DNA of 53,945 bases from Serpula lacrymans var. lacrymans S7.9 (GCF_000218685.1 NW_006763291.1:3167005-3220949), one strand, 5' to 3'; counted from the first letter of the stretch, positions 9,301-18,967 are shown. Notes: generated from the sequence alone by a model not told the origin. Numbers and translations: made by a program.

Positions 9301-11175
9301 GTAGGATCAAAGCACCCCTTCACCATCTTCACAGATCACCAAAACCTCCTCTACTTCCGTCAACCTCAGAAATACAATCGACGCCAAGCTCGATGGTCAT
9401 CCCAGCTTGCAGATTATAATTTTAAAATGGAACATGTCAAAGGGAATCAAAATACGAAGGCCGACCTGTTAAGCAGACGAATTGATCATCCTAAAGGCAC
9501 AAACGATAATGAGGATCAGATACTTCTCCCAGACGTACATTTTGAATTACTTGACACCAACGAAGGATACCTACCAGATATACGTCAAAGCTTCCAGAAA
9601 CAAGACGACGTAGTAAAGAAGAACTTGAAAGAGAAGCCGGATACCTGGAAGATGAAGGATAGGATCGTCTGGATCAAGAGAGAGTCCGCGACGAGTTCCT
9701 ACCCGATCCCATTAGCTGACCGAGTATACGTTCCCCGAAATCACGAACTAAGGGCGCGAATATTGAAAGATCATCACGACGAAGCCCTGGCTGGACACCC
9801 AGGAGAAAGAACAATGTTTGAACGAGTGAACCGAGAGCTCTGGTGGCCAAGTCTTCGTACTGATATCAGACGGTATGTACGAGGGTGCGAGAGTTGTCAA
9901 CGCACCAAGGCACATCGGACAAAGCCTAACGCCCCTCTACACCCGAACCCGATACCAGATCGACCTTGGCAGATTATCACCACCGATCTCATAGGCGCAT
10001 TACCGGAATCCAAGGGCTACACCGCCGTTCAGGTCTTTGTTGACCGATTTAGTAAAATGGCCCATTTCGTCCCCACCTTCGTCACTCTCGACTCGGCCGG
10101 TTATGCACGTCAACTCCGAGATAATGTAATACGACTCCACGGAATTCCTGAAAAGATCGTCTCCGATCGAGGTCCTCAATTCATGTCTCGATTCACAAAA
10201 GACTTTTACGACCTAATGGGGATAACACCAGGCCTCTCTACAGGCTATCACCCTCAAACAGATGGACAGTCCGAACGGATCAACCAGGATCTAGAGCACT
10301 ACCTCCGCGTTTTTATAAATCATCGACAAGATGACTGGGCAGACTGGCTCTCCATTGCTGAGTTTACTTACAACAACCACCTCCATACCGCAACGAATCA
10401 AACGCCCTTCTTTTTGAACTATGGGTTACACCCAAGAACGAATATCACCACCACGTCGTCCCCTCGATCCGCTTCTGCAGTAGAATTTAGCGAACAAATG
10501 AAAAAACTCCATGATATCACGAAATCCTCCCTTCTTGTAGCAAACGAGAATCTGAAGAAGTATTACGACCGGAAGAAGTCCCCCTCCCGAGAGTATCAAG
10601 CTGGCGACAAAGTCTGGTTAGAAGGGCATAACATCACAACGGATAGACCAATGAAGAAATTAGACGATAAACGCTTCGGACCTTTCAAAGTCACCCAAAA
10701 GGTCGGACCCTCCGCCTATCAACTCGATGTCCCTAAAAGTTGGAAGTCCATTCATCCCGTATTCAACGAAGCCATCCTCTCCCCATACCACGCTCCCGAA
10801 TTCATCAATCAACCAATTTCCTCGCGACCACCACCCGAGATCGTGGAAGGAATAGACGAATACGAAGTAGAGAGTATAATCGCTTCCAGACCGACCAAAC
10901 TGAAAGGTAGTAAACTCGACTACCTCATTCACTGGCATGGTTATCCAGTCTCCGAACGAACTTGGGAACCCGACACCAATCTTACGCATGTCGCTGATTT
11001 ACTCGCCGCCTTCCATAAAACAAATCCAGCCGCCCCTCGGATTATTACCGCTTCTCTCCACTTCCGTCCTTACGAAAACTACACCGCCACTTCCAAACCT
11101 CCAATGCTTTTTGATTGGATTAGTAACAAGTTCCAAAGTGCCGCATCCGGACTCATGAGGACACGAGTCTTATAA
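6301..11175 (+). CDS. Element A Gag-Pol polyprotein, 1624 aa, with C-terminal chromodomain
   Basis: One continuous frame. Gag capsid-like region at residues 15-200 (YVDWKNALANYF...), Gln/Pro/Arg-rich linker, CCHC knuckle C301-X2-C304-X4-H309-X4-C314. Aspartic protease D-S-G at 456-458. RT with K-L-D-V-R-W-G-Y and catalytic YLDD at 796-799. RNase H near D944. Integrase with HH-CC zinc finger near 1158-1200, and catalytic D1229, D1289 and E1325 (35 residues between the last two). Chromodomain near 1515-1580 (YEVESII...YLIHWHGYP...TWEP). All key residues are present and no stop interrupts the frame. The frame is open upstream to 6070 with a Pro/Glu-rich stretch, so a non-ATG or spliced start upstream of 6301 is possible. 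Expected products: capsid, protease, RT/RNase H and integrase; the chromodomain probably targets histone-marked chromatin. Confidence 0.95.
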   Translation: MADETNQGSKAVLATPPFEFTGKKETYVDWKNALANYFFAYPRSFQTNSSKILFALSRISSDKANDACHTWKANFNNKTAVLGDLFAPRNWGTISEFIKELDNEFLDPHLKLKAEIALHDYEQREMTVDAYFGGLKSKLMEAGLPPDADESYPFIHSILRRNLSQFLRDRISQQENLPTTYLEWKAAARKWEQRNEELNLERRRDKPPQQRLPTQYQRYQPRYQQNQDYPPPQHRQTVPRTETRRPRYIQQRPYYTPSHRPPPQNAIHPNTAGTFGGSGVPMEIGSSNTQRQHRPNPNVTCYNCGERGHIARNCPHGKMAIRYMETEETKDTPTTSSLKEIEAPPKDFQKVDQHLRAVTETYAKPHSPEWLARRIKDQKPERARALLRNWAHKDHYEHITLQAIQMLKNHDEENIIERIHAYTSPHNPTSKRSLHIISQVTTIDDRQTFTVPTLIDSGCTNSVIDRSLVDKYTLNTTPLPVPLDAAGADGRSQKVTHYVTLHINVKGKEHLIDVIVASLLSPRILLGYDWLILTNPTIDWRTNKITFPTDDPEYHPEEGDKVLAVDLETRIMEITQLELNTFATKSQQIAESSEKAKSKLTFRDVVPPIYHEFEPVFTKESFDKLPPKRPWDHAIELIPEANGLDCKTYPLSRDEQHHLDEFLNENLTSGRIRVSKSPYASPFFFIKKKDGSLRPVQDYRKLNELTIKNRYTLPLISELIDKLKGANYFTKLDVRWGYNNVRIQEGDEHKAAFRTNRGLFEPLVMFFGLTNSPATFQTMMDHLLRELITEGKVIVYLDDIMIFTETLEEHRQIVTKVLRILQQNQLYLKPEKCEFEKQEVEYLGMIISKDTIRMDPLKVAAVADWPAPKNKRELQSFLGFSNFYRRFVKDYGRIAKPLTVLTGKVDWTWKDEQETSFETLKKTLTTAPTLAIPNDDDPFKLETDASDFAVGAVLSQKQNDKFRPIAFLSKALTPAEQNYEIYDKEMLAVMTALDEWRHHLVGSKHPFTIFTDHQNLLYFRQPQKYNRRQARWSSQLADYNFKMEHVKGNQNTKADLLSRRIDHPKGTNDNEDQILLPDVHFELLDTNEGYLPDIRQSFQKQDDVVKKNLKEKPDTWKMKDRIVWIKRESATSSYPIPLADRVYVPRNHELRARILKDHHDEALAGHPGERTMFERVNRELWWPSLRTDIRRYVRGCESCQRTKAHRTKPNAPLHPNPIPDRPWQIITTDLIGALPESKGYTAVQVFVDRFSKMAHFVPTFVTLDSAGYARQLRDNVIRLHGIPEKIVSDRGPQFMSRFTKDFYDLMGITPGLSTGYHPQTDGQSERINQDLEHYLRVFINHRQDDWADWLSIAEFTYNNHLHTATNQTPFFLNYGLHPRTNITTTSSPRSASAVEFSEQMKKLHDITKSSLLVANENLKKYYDRKKSPSREYQAGDKVWLEGHNITTDRPMKKLDDKRFGPFKVTQKVGPSAYQLDVPKSWKSIHPVFNEAILSPYHAPEFINQPISSRPPPEIVEGIDEYEVESIIASRPTKLKGSKLDYLIHWHGYPVSERTWEPDTNLTHVADLLAAFHKTNPAAPRIITASLHFRPYENYTATSKPPMLFDWISNKFQSAASGLMRTRVL

Positions 11176-11187
11176 AAGGGGAGCTAA
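11170..11187 (+). other. Element A polypurine tract
   Basis: AAAAGGGGAGC followed by TAA directly abuts the 3' LTR and is the expected plus-strand primer. It overlaps the end of the gag-pol stop region. Confidence 0.8.
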
Positions 11188-11815
11188 TGTGAGGAATCGA
11201 TTTTTCTTATCGCATTCCCATCATGTCGTGGTTAGCAGACTCGATCCCCGTCACTCCTCTTGCCCTTGGACTAGAGATTACAGCAGGTGTCTTATTACTT
11301 TTATCATTTTTCTTCTTATTCTCTCTTCACACTCACGTTCTATCGTATCTACAACGAGGTAGACTTGTTGTCGACCCTTGAGAAGATATCCAGATGACAT
11401 AGTCACGATCCAGTGCTATGTCTGGGAATACTTCGGAGGAATATTGATAAGCGAAGAAGGTTGTAAGTCAGCGCCTTCTCATGGGCTTACTGATACAGCC
11501 AATCGTACATCCCTTACCAATACGTTTTCTCATACGATTAGTAAAGACGATAGATCGGACCACTTTCCTCCTTTTTCCTTATTGGTTAACTAGCTGGTCA
11601 GACCACTTTCTTAGTACTTCCCTTTCTCGGTCTGACCATCGTCGTTCACTATATAGAGAAGTACATACTCGATGTATTGTTCTCCAGTTCAATATTAGTT
11701 TGGATTTGCGCTCTTACCGATACTCTTCATTCTCATACTCTGATTCACCGCCTTCAAGGAAGGACTTGACCAGACATTGGGCTTTGTTATATAGCTTCGT
11801 ATTTGTTGCCTGACA
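11188..11815 (+). repeat. Element A 3' LTR
   Basis: Same 628-bp length and apparently same sequence as 3703-4330. It is followed by the duplicated target CAACC at 11816-11820, after which element B resumes. Confidence 0.95.
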
Positions 11816-11820
11816 CAACC

Positions 11821-12097
11821 CATCTTGCCTGAGATTTTAACACAGCGCCATTCGCCATCTTTCCTCTCATTCCTGATTCTTTCAATTCCCCCATATTTCC
11901 TTTTATTTTTGCCCATACTGCTGTATCTATCGCGTTCATCATTGCTCCATCGTCTACTATGGCTAATAGGTTTTTGTGCTTGTTCTGTATTGATTTCAAT
12001 GTAATCATATGTTTGAAGAGACAACAAGTTTCTTTAGATTGAGTATATCGGTAGGATACTGTTAACGTCATACGGGAAAAAATGAGAATCAATAGCA
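11821..12097 (-). pseudogene. Element B protease N-terminal segment between insertions A and D
   Basis: Read from 12097 down, this minus-strand piece carries AIVDDGAMMNAID near 11961-11930. This is the aspartic-protease active-site region with the D-(D/S)-G-A pattern, followed by KMANGAVLKSQARWV. It joins in sense across element A to GVVQIMDRTTVV... at 3697, rebuilding a protease domain. Upstream it joins across element D to 26460. A frame break lies near 12040. It is a remnant only. Confidence 0.75.
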
Positions 12098-12102
12098 GTT
12101 TC

Positions 12103-12511
12103 TGTTACGATAACACAATTTTCGGACCTTCCCTTTACTTTTATTCTCCGCTTTAACCTTAGCTTTCACACAGGGTGCCACGCGGCACTTCCCCTTTTAT
12201 CCAAACTCCTCTTTCTCGTGCCGCGTTGCCTTTCTTCTTATTATAGACACAACTCTCTCACACAGTGGAACTGGCCATGCGGGCTAGGCCCCATGACATC
12301 ATCAGCCACTGTCACTATCAACTGTATAGTACATATGTACAAATAACCCTGTAGTAGTATATATACCCCAAATAGATCCAGGAGACTCCTCAGCGAGTCC
12401 TCCTGTTGTTAACCAACAAACTCTCTGCAGCTCAAGGGGTAACCACTCCCTCATCATCTTCCTTATAGTGTGTTTTATGTGCGCCAGAGTAACTAACTCT
12501 TGGTTGTTACA
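12103..12511 (+). repeat. Element D 5' LTR
   Basis: Starts TGTTACGATAACAC and ends GGTTGTTACA. A TATA-like run (TATATATA near 12358-12365) lies about 34 nt before AGCGAGTCCT (12392-12401), the predicted transcript start that pairs with the PBS. Imperfect inverted repeat AGGAGACTC/GAGTCCT surrounds the start. Confidence 0.9.
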
Positions 12512-12513
12512 TT

Positions 12514-12523
12514 AGGACTCGCT
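12514..12523 (+). other. Element D primer binding site, self-priming type
   Basis: AGGACTCGCT starts 2 nt after the LTR and is the exact reverse complement of AGCGAGTCCT at 12392-12401 in the LTR. No TGG start is present. The same pair occurs in element C. Confidence 0.65.
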
Positions 12524-13029
12524 CTTTCTACTCTCTTGCACATTTGTGCAAAAAGTCCCACTGGGCACCCGGACTCCAGGGTGAAGGAGATTTGGTTATT
12601 GGTTGGGAATATCCCGCATAGCAGATAGGTGCGCTCTTCGCAACGGCCTTGTAGTGCTTTGGGAGAAGAACCAAAACCGTTGATACGCGGCCCCCAGTGT
12701 TAAGGGGAGTAGTTAGCTCAGCAGTCGGTGTGGAACCACTGTTGATTAGAATTAAAATACACAACTTCAATTTCTCTTTCCTCTGACCAGGCTGGGCACT
12801 TGCCTCCGCCAGTTGGAGAAGGGTTGACAGCTTTACAAGCGGACCACCCCCTGACAACCGTTCGGACCAGGGTTTATTACAAATACCTTTTACATACATT
12901 TTCAAATACTATAGTGTGGGTAGTCGGAGATTGAGATCCGATACTCAGCTGGGAAGAGGTTGATCCGCAGATAGCAAGCGGGGACCCCCAGTTATTTTTT
13001 TTTTTACTTCACAAAGAAAACAAGTCAAC

Positions 13030-13627
13030 ATGTCATTGCAACAAGATATGAATGCTCTGCTGCACACTATGCATACGCAGAATGCAATGTTAACTTTGCA
13101 ACTCGCCGAGCTGCAGAACAACCCCCCTGCGGCAACCCCCTCGGTTGAGAAGAAGTTCAACAAGAAAGTAGAAGTCGTCGCTGACCCTGGCGCCTTCGAA
13201 GGAGACAGAGTGTGATTCGCCGAATGGTGGATCAAGCTCCAGATTTGGGTCAAGGCAAATTGGGACGCATTTGCCGACGACTTTGAGGTAGCCACTGCAG
13301 TGCGATCTCGACTAAAAGGATCTGTGGCGGGTCGATACGCCCAAGTTAGACTGCAGGAATGCTACACCGCGGGAGTGTGGCCAACCTGGGAAGATCTCAA
13401 GAAGGAGATCGGAAAATACTTCAAAGTGCAGGCTGAGCGTGACTGGGCGCGTCAGCAAATCCGTTCCTTCAAACAAAGAAACATGAGGATGGATGACTAT
13501 GTTACCCGGTTCGTGGCCCTCTCCATCCAAGGAGGGCTTGGTAATGAACATGCAGTAGAACTGCTGGAGCGCAATGTGAACTCTCGCATTGCAGAACAGA
13601 TCTACTTGCAGGATACAAGAAATGAGA
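13030..13627 (+). pseudogene. Element D gag, 5' part, interrupted by element C
   Basis: Starts at ATG 13030 (MSLQQDMNALLHTMHTQ...). The N-terminal coiled-coil-like part and linker (KKFNKKVEVVADPGAFEGDR) match C's gag. A TGA at 13213-13215 replaces the codon after GDRV. The same frame carries on from about 13216 through the capsid region (AGRYAQVRLQECYTAGVWPTWEDL, read here in shorter parts) to NEN at 13627, where element C begins. The rest of gag is at 19888-20346. Confidence 0.8.
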
Positions 13628-13632
13628 ACTTG

Positions 13633-14023
13633 TGTAACAACCAAGAGTTAGTTACTCTGGCGCACACAGGAACACACTATAAAGGTAGTGGAAGATGGGG
13701 AGTGGGTACCCCTTGGGCTGCAGTGAGTTAGTTGGTATACAACAGGAGGACTCGCTGAGGAGTCTCCTGGATCTATTGGGGTATATATACTACTACAGGT
13801 TTGTTTGTACATGTGTATTTATACAGTTGATGAAGGCAGTGGCTGATGATGTCATAGGGCCTAGCCCGTATGGCCAGCTCCACTGCGTGAGAGAGTTAAG
13901 TCTAAAAGTAAAAGAAAGGCAACGCGGCGCGAGAAAGGGAAATGCCGCGTGGCACTTAAAGTATAAAGTTAAAGCGGAGAATAAAAAGGAAAGGAGATGT
14001 CCGGAAATTGTGTTATCGTAACA
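13633..14023 (-). repeat. Element C 3' LTR
   Basis: 391-bp copy of the LTR at 19492-19882. On the minus strand it begins TGTTACGATAACAC and ends GGTTGTTACA. A polypurine tract (AGAAGGGGG, minus strand) lies just inside at about 14027-14037. Confidence 0.92.
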
Positions 14024-14034
14024 CTACCCCCCTT

Positions 14035-15616
14035 CTAAGGCTTGACTTCCAGGCGAGACCAAATTCCGGAGGTAGTGGTAAAATTTTCGGGCATAGGTTG
14101 AAAGAGGGAATTAAAAAGGTTTGAATCCATGCCTCTAAGCTTCCTGGGAGCTGAGGGATTCCTAGAATAAAATTCGCGAACAGCGTCGCGGGAGTTTTCC
14201 AGATGGGATTCTGGTTCCCACGTTCTGTCCTCGTCTCCGTAGCCCTTCCATAGGACCAGGAACTCTAATTTTCCACGCTTCAAGCGTGCATCTACCACCC
14301 GTTCGACTTCGAACTCTTCTTCACCTTCCTGGGTGACTACTACCGGACCGGGCCAGTCTACGCGCTGTCCCGGCAGCGGTCCCTTGTAGGGTTTCACACG
14401 GCTAATGTTAACCGTGGGTACCACCCTCATTCGTTTTGGGAGTTCCAGCTCCACCGCATTAGGTTTGACTTCCTTAATCCGGTAAGGGCCAATCCACTTT
14501 TCGGTCAGTTTTCTAGACTGCCGGTCTTTTAATTTCAAGTGGTCGGTGTCTAACCAGACCAGGTCGCCGACCTTGTAATCAGGGGCCTTAGAGCGTCTAC
14601 GCTCTGCCCTGTCTTTCATCTGCTCCGCAGTTTTAAATAGTGCTTTGCGCGTTTCGTCCAAGACAGACTTCATGTCTTTTGCCATGTTCCCAGCAGCCTC
14701 GTTTTTGCTTTTGCCAGGTTCTACACCCATTCTGGGGAGGTACAATCTAGTGACCTCGAATGGTGCCTTTCCCGTAGCCGACGACTGTTTAATATTATAA
14801 GAGAACTGGGCTATCTTTAGCCACTTGGCCCAATCTGTCTGTCTGTCGTTAATAAATATCCGGAGATACTGTTTCAACTCCTGGTTGAGTCTCTCTGTTT
14901 GTCCATCAGTTTGTGGATGGAACACCGTTGATAACTTAGGTTTGATGCCCAGCATCCGGCATAATTCTTTTGTAAATTTGCTAGCAAATTGTGGTCCTCT
15001 ATCGGAGATTACCGTTTCTGGTAACCCATGGATTGACCATACGAAATCCTTAAATAGGTCTGCCGTACCGGCGGCGGTGATGGTTTTGTTGGTGGGTATG
15101 AATACCACTTCTTTGGAGAAGCGGTCTACTACCACCATTACTGAATCGTACCCGTTTGACTCGGGCAGATCCGTCGTGAAGTCCACCGATATATCCTGCC
15201 AGGGGCCAGCTGGTATTGGGTTCGGCATTAGTTTACCCGCCGGCAGTTGATGGGAATTCTTGGCCATGGCACATCTCAGACAGGATTTTACGTATTCCTG
15301 TATGTCTTTGACCATGCCCGGCCACATGTAGTTTCTGGAGATCAACTCCATTGTTCGTTGCCATCCAGGGTGCCCAGCCACTGGAGTGTCATGATGTCTA
15401 TCTATTGCCTTGATCCTTGCGGACTCAGGCACATAGATTTTGTTTTTGAAATGAAAGAGCTCGTCTTTCCATAAATAGTTTTCATTGCCGTCAAGGCGCG
15501 CCTTTTCCTCTGGGGAGATGTCTTTTCTAAAGACTTCTAGGAGGTCGGAATCTTGCCCGATTCTAACATTGGCGACCCTTGATTGATCTATCAGGGTGAC
15601 ACCTTTGTTGTCATCT
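14035..15616 (-). CDS. Element C pol, integrase and C-terminal part (frame-shifted from RT)
   Basis: Minus-strand frame from about 15616 to 14035. It has the integrase zinc finger H-H-D-T-P-V-A-G-H-P...C-L-R-C, and the catalytic core with D in SVDFTTDLPES, D in VISDRGPQFAS and E in HPQTDGQTERLNQ. After this come a GPY/F-type segment (KWIGPYRIKEVKP) and a C-terminal chromodomain-like stretch (EVERVVDARL...LEFLVLWKGYGDEDRTWEP). It follows the RT frame after a frame break near 15650, where D reads GKADTF but C lacks two bases. Most of the sequence is well preserved and all catalytic residues are present. Confidence 0.85.
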
Positions 15617-17929
15617 TCAATGCCGTTGGCATGATCCTCTCTTCGAGATAAAGCATCCGCTCCCCATTGAGCTTCCTGGCTTATGAATTAATTTATAATT
15701 GAACCTTGACAAGTACACCGCGTAGCGGGCCTGTCTCCGGTTCAGGTCTCGGGCCGTCATGAAGTACTCCAGGTTCTTATGATCGGTCCAAATTTCGAAT
15801 TGGTGCCTAGCACCTTCTAAGTAGTGCCGCCAGTGCTCTAAAGCTCTAATGATGGCCAGCATCTCTTTGTCGTATATTTGATAGTTGCGCTCTGTAGGCG
15901 ACAAACTATGCGATAAATAGGCACAAGGCCTCCAAAGATCATCAGGGCATTTGATTGATAGAACAGCCCCAGTGGCGAAGTCAGAAGAGTCGGTTTCTAG
16001 CCGGAACTCTTTGTCTAATTCAGGGAATGCCAATATGGGTGCTGTTGTAAATGCCTGTTTAAGCTTATCAAAAGCTTCCTGTTCTTTGGCGCCCCACTGC
16101 CAAACAAGGTCCTTTTTGGTGAGATCGTTCAACGGTCTCGTGATTTTTGCAAAGTTTTCAATAAACCTTCGGTAGAAATTGCCTAAGCCTAGGAAAGCCC
16201 TAACCCCTTTGACGCGAGTAGGTTCTGGCCATTCCAAAATAGCTTGAACTTTCTCAGGGTTCATCCTTATTCCGTTCTGGCCTATGATCATACCGAGGAA
16301 GTCTACTTCCTTCACTTTAAAATTACATTTTTCGGGTTTGACGAATAGGTCCCGTTCCTGTAAGCGTCGAAGGACTTCTTGCATGATCTTGTCATGCTCA
16401 GCCTCATCGTCCGACTTTGTAAATATTAATAAATCGTCAATGTAAATGACGACACAGTTTTCCATATCCGCAAAGATCTCATTCATCATGCTCTGAAAGG
16501 TCGCCGGTGAATTGGTCAACCCAAAGAACATAACAAGGGGTTCGAAAGATCCTCGGTGGCACGTGAACGCGGCCTTCCAAGCATCTTCCTCTTTGATTCG
16601 TACGTTATTGTACCCCCATCTGAGATCCATTTTAGTCAGAATCTTGGCGCCAGCCAATTTGTCTACTAGCTGACTAATTAAAGGCAACGGATACGCGTTT
16701 TTAACTGTGTGCTCATTCACGTAACGATAGTCCATAATCATGCGCTTCTTACCATCCTTTTTAGGAATGAAGAAAACCGGGGACGTCATAGGACTTTTGG
16801 AAGGTCTGATGTAACCCTTCCTAAGTTGTTCGTCTATGAAACTAGATACCTCGTCTCTTTCGGGAGCACAGAGCGGTATCATGTGTCCCTTCCTTGGTTT
16901 GAAGGTGTCTTTCAAATCTATAGCATGATCCCAAGGCTTAGCCTCTGGGAAGCGCTCTGATTTGTGTTTCGAAAAGACTTTCCAGAAGTCGTGGTACTCG
17001 GGAGGTACCAGCCTCTTAATCTCTTCCTCAGGTTTTACCTCATCATCGTCATCGTCGATCTTTTCTAGAGATCTGAGCTTGTAAACGTGACTAGCGTTTA
17101 ACTTTTCGAGACGCTCATTGTGACGGACATGATTTGGTTTACCCAAGTTTACACATTCCTGGGGACAACGTGACAATGTGACAACCCCTGTCTGCCAGTT
17201 GATCTCAGGATTGTGTTTAAATAGCCAGGTCCAGCCTAAGATTAAATTAATCTTCCCTAGTTGGGTAGCCTCGGCAGTGACTCGTTCTCTGTGTCCTTGG
17301 TATTCGACCACAAAAGAACATTTGTGTGTAATACAGCCACCTGCGTTAAGTGTACCGTCAACGTTATAGACGGGAATAGATGTTTCTAATTTTACAAGGG
17401 GGAGTCCAATTTGCTCCGCCCAGACCTGATCTATGAAGATCCCGTTAGCGCCTGAATCAAGCAGTGCGCTTGTTGAGTGTACTTTGCCCCTGGCAAGGTT
17501 TTCCACGCCAACGTCTAAACGGATCTCTTTTTGGAATAAATATGTGCGCATCAACACACGCCTTGGGATTTCGGGAAAGGGTGGCTCCGAAGAAGAAGAA
17601 GAAGAAGAAGAAGGAATTTTGAATGACACATGTTTTTCTATTTTTGTTTTACCAGAATCAAGCACCCTAGTGTTTGTCTCGCCGGGGCCACACTCCAAGG
17701 GAGACACTGGTGCAGCGGTAGTATCATAAATATTACAGTTACATTTCTTTATACAAGTACATACTTCTGATAACAAATTTAAAAATTTATTTACAAATTG
17801 GGGAGCCATCCCCGTCATTCCGTTATTGCTCGTGCAACACCCCGGAGCAGGGGCCACTTTGTTGTGGTTTACTTCATTTTTACCAGGAGCTAAGGTACCC
17901 AAGTGACCTAAGCCCCGAATTCTTTTCCC
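15617..17929 (-). CDS. Element C pol, protease-RT-RNase H part
   Basis: Minus-strand frame in the -1 frame relative to gag, with no ATG at its start. It is open from inside the gag overlap. Protease active site LLDSGANGIFID. RT with KMDLRWGYNNVRI and catalytic YIDD (VIYIDDLLIF). RNase H with LETDSSDFATGAVLS and IYDKEMLAI. It ends out of frame near 15650 relative to the integrase part. Expression most likely needs -1 ribosomal frameshifting at TTTTCCC (17923-17929 on plus, GGGAAAA on minus). Confidence 0.88.
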   Translation of the reverse strand, partial: GKRIRGLGHLGTLAPGKNEVNHNKVAPAPGCCTSNNGMTGMAPQFVNKFLNLLSEVCTCIKKCNCNIYDTTAAPVSPLECGPGETNTRVLDSGKTKIEKHVSFKIPSSSSSSSSEPPFPEIPRRVLMRTYLFQKEIRLDVGVENLARGKVHSTSALLDSGANGIFIDQVWAEQIGLPLVKLETSIPVYNVDGTLNAGGCITHKCSFVVEYQGHRERVTAEATQLGKINLILGWTWLFKHNPEINWQTGVVTLSRCPQECVNLGKPNHVRHNERLEKLNASHVYKLRSLEKIDDDDDEVKPEEEIKRLVPPEYHDFWKVFSKHKSERFPEAKPWDHAIDLKDTFKPRKGHMIPLCAPERDEVSSFIDEQLRKGYIRPSKSPMTSPVFFIPKKDGKKRMIMDYRYVNEHTVKNAYPLPLISQLVDKLAGAKILTKMDLRWGYNNVRIKEEDAWKAAFTCHRGSFEPLVMFFGLTNSPATFQSMMNEIFADMENCVVIYIDDLLIFTKSDDEAEHDKIMQEVLRRLQERDLFVKPEKCNFKVKEVDFLGMIIGQNGIRMNPEKVQAILEWPEPTRVKGVRAFLGLGNFYRRFIENFAKITRPLNDLTKKDLVWQWGAKEQEAFDKLKQAFTTAPILAFPELDKEFRLETDSSDFATGAVLSIKCPDDLWRPCAYLSHSLSPTERNYQIYDKEMLAIIRALEHWRHYLEGARHQFEIWTDHKNLEYFMTARDLNRRQARYAVYLSRFNYKLIHKPGSSMGSGCFISKRGSCQRH

Positions 17930-18967
17930 TGAGCCTTCATTTCGTTGACCTGTTGGTCATAGAAGAAGGCCCGGATTTCGTCGTAAGAACGACCGGCCAA
18001 AGAGTTGAGCCAATCGTCCGGCTTTGCAATTTCTAATTGGCGCGCCTGGCGCCTTTGATTATTTTGTTGGGCAGCCTGCGCCCCGTTTCTACAGTCTCGG
18101 GACATGTGTCCCTCTTGGCCGCAGTTGTAACAGTTGCCCTTGAATCTGCGCATTTGTCCGCCTTGGACCGCGCCGATATCCATAGGAGCACCCTGTCCTG
18201 GCTGCAGCCCGAACGGCTTGAACCCGTGAGAGTGATTATGATGTTGGTTTGATGACCCAGGGCGCCTCTGGGGTGTGGTGGTTTGTTTGGTGGACCCGCC
18301 ACCTTGGTGCATAGCGTAGAGCTCCATGGCCCTACCGACTCGTCGGACTTCCTCGGCTGCTAGAGCCAGGTCGTCACTTCTTGTATCCTGCAGGTAGATC
18401 TGCTCTGCAATGCGAGGGTTCACATTGCGTTCCAGCAGTTCTACTGCGTGTTCGTTACCTAACCCTCCTTGGATGGAGAGGGCCAGGAACCGGGTGACAT
18501 AATCATCCGTCCTCATGTTTCCTTGTTTGAAGGAACGGATTTGCTGACGCGCCCAGTCTCGCTCAGCTTGCGGTTTGAAATATTTTTCGATCTCTTTCTT
18601 GAGATCGTCCCAGGTAGGCCACACACCCGCGGTGTAGCATTCCTGGAGTCTTACTTGGGCGTATCGACCCGCCACAGGTCCTTTTTAGGCGAGATAGCAC
18701 CACAGTGGCTACCTCAAAATCGTCGGCGAAAGCGTCCCAGTTCGCCTTGACCCAAATCTGGAGCTTGATCCACCATTCGGCAAATCGCGCTCGGTCTCCT
18801 TCGAAGGCGCCAGGGTCAGCGACGACTTCGACTTTCTTGTTAAACTTTTTCTCTACCGAGGGGGTTGCTACAGGGGGGTTGGCCTGTATCTCGGCGAGCT
18901 GCGAGGTTAATTCCGCTATCTGCACACGCATTGCGTGCAGTAGCGCATTCATATCTTGCGACGACAT
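17908..18967 (-). CDS. Element C gag (frameshifted)
   Basis: Starts MSSQDMNALLHAMRV at 18967, with a coiled-coil-like N-terminus, then the capsid region and CCHC knuckle (CYNCGQEGHMSRDC) near 18130-18090. The frame breaks near 18680: an A-run is one base longer than in element D (five versus four A's), shifting after VLSRLK. The second frame (18675-17908) continues to the TAG stop. The break lies in a homopolymer, so an assembly error is a fair alternative to a real mutation. Confidence 0.85.
17923..17929 (-). promoter_or_regulatory. Putative -1 frameshift slippery heptamer, element C
   Basis: On the minus strand GGGAAAA lies in the gag frame as G-GGA-AAA, fitting the X-XXY-YYZ rule, 11 nt before the gag TAG. 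After a -1 slip the frame reads on into pol without a stop. The same heptamer in the same position occurs in D (20325-20331) and F (1228-1234). Confidence 0.6.

Larger units (their letters stand above)
3703..11815 (+). mobile_element. Element A: complete Ty3/Gypsy chromovirus with identical-length LTRs
   Basis: This is an 8113-bp LTR retrotransposon. Both LTRs are 628 bp (3703-4330 and 11188-11815), start TGTGAGG, end CCTGACA and look identical by eye. The flanking 5-bp duplication CAACC is at 3698-3702 and 11816-11820. Inside are a candidate self-priming PBS, an upstream open region, a continuous gag-pol frame ending in a chromodomain, and a polypurine tract next to the 3' LTR. It interrupts the protease of element B, whose reading resumes on the other side. 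Identical LTRs and an open gag-pol point to a recent insertion. Domain order RT-RNaseH-IN-chromodomain marks a chromovirus. Confidence 0.95.

Noticed and set aside
13695..14021. 108-codon plus-strand frame, repeated at 19554-19880
   Set aside because: It is the antisense of element C's LTRs, hence the near-identical repetition.
14825..15474. Plus-strand frames of 141 and 75 codons
   Set aside because: Antisense of element C integrase.
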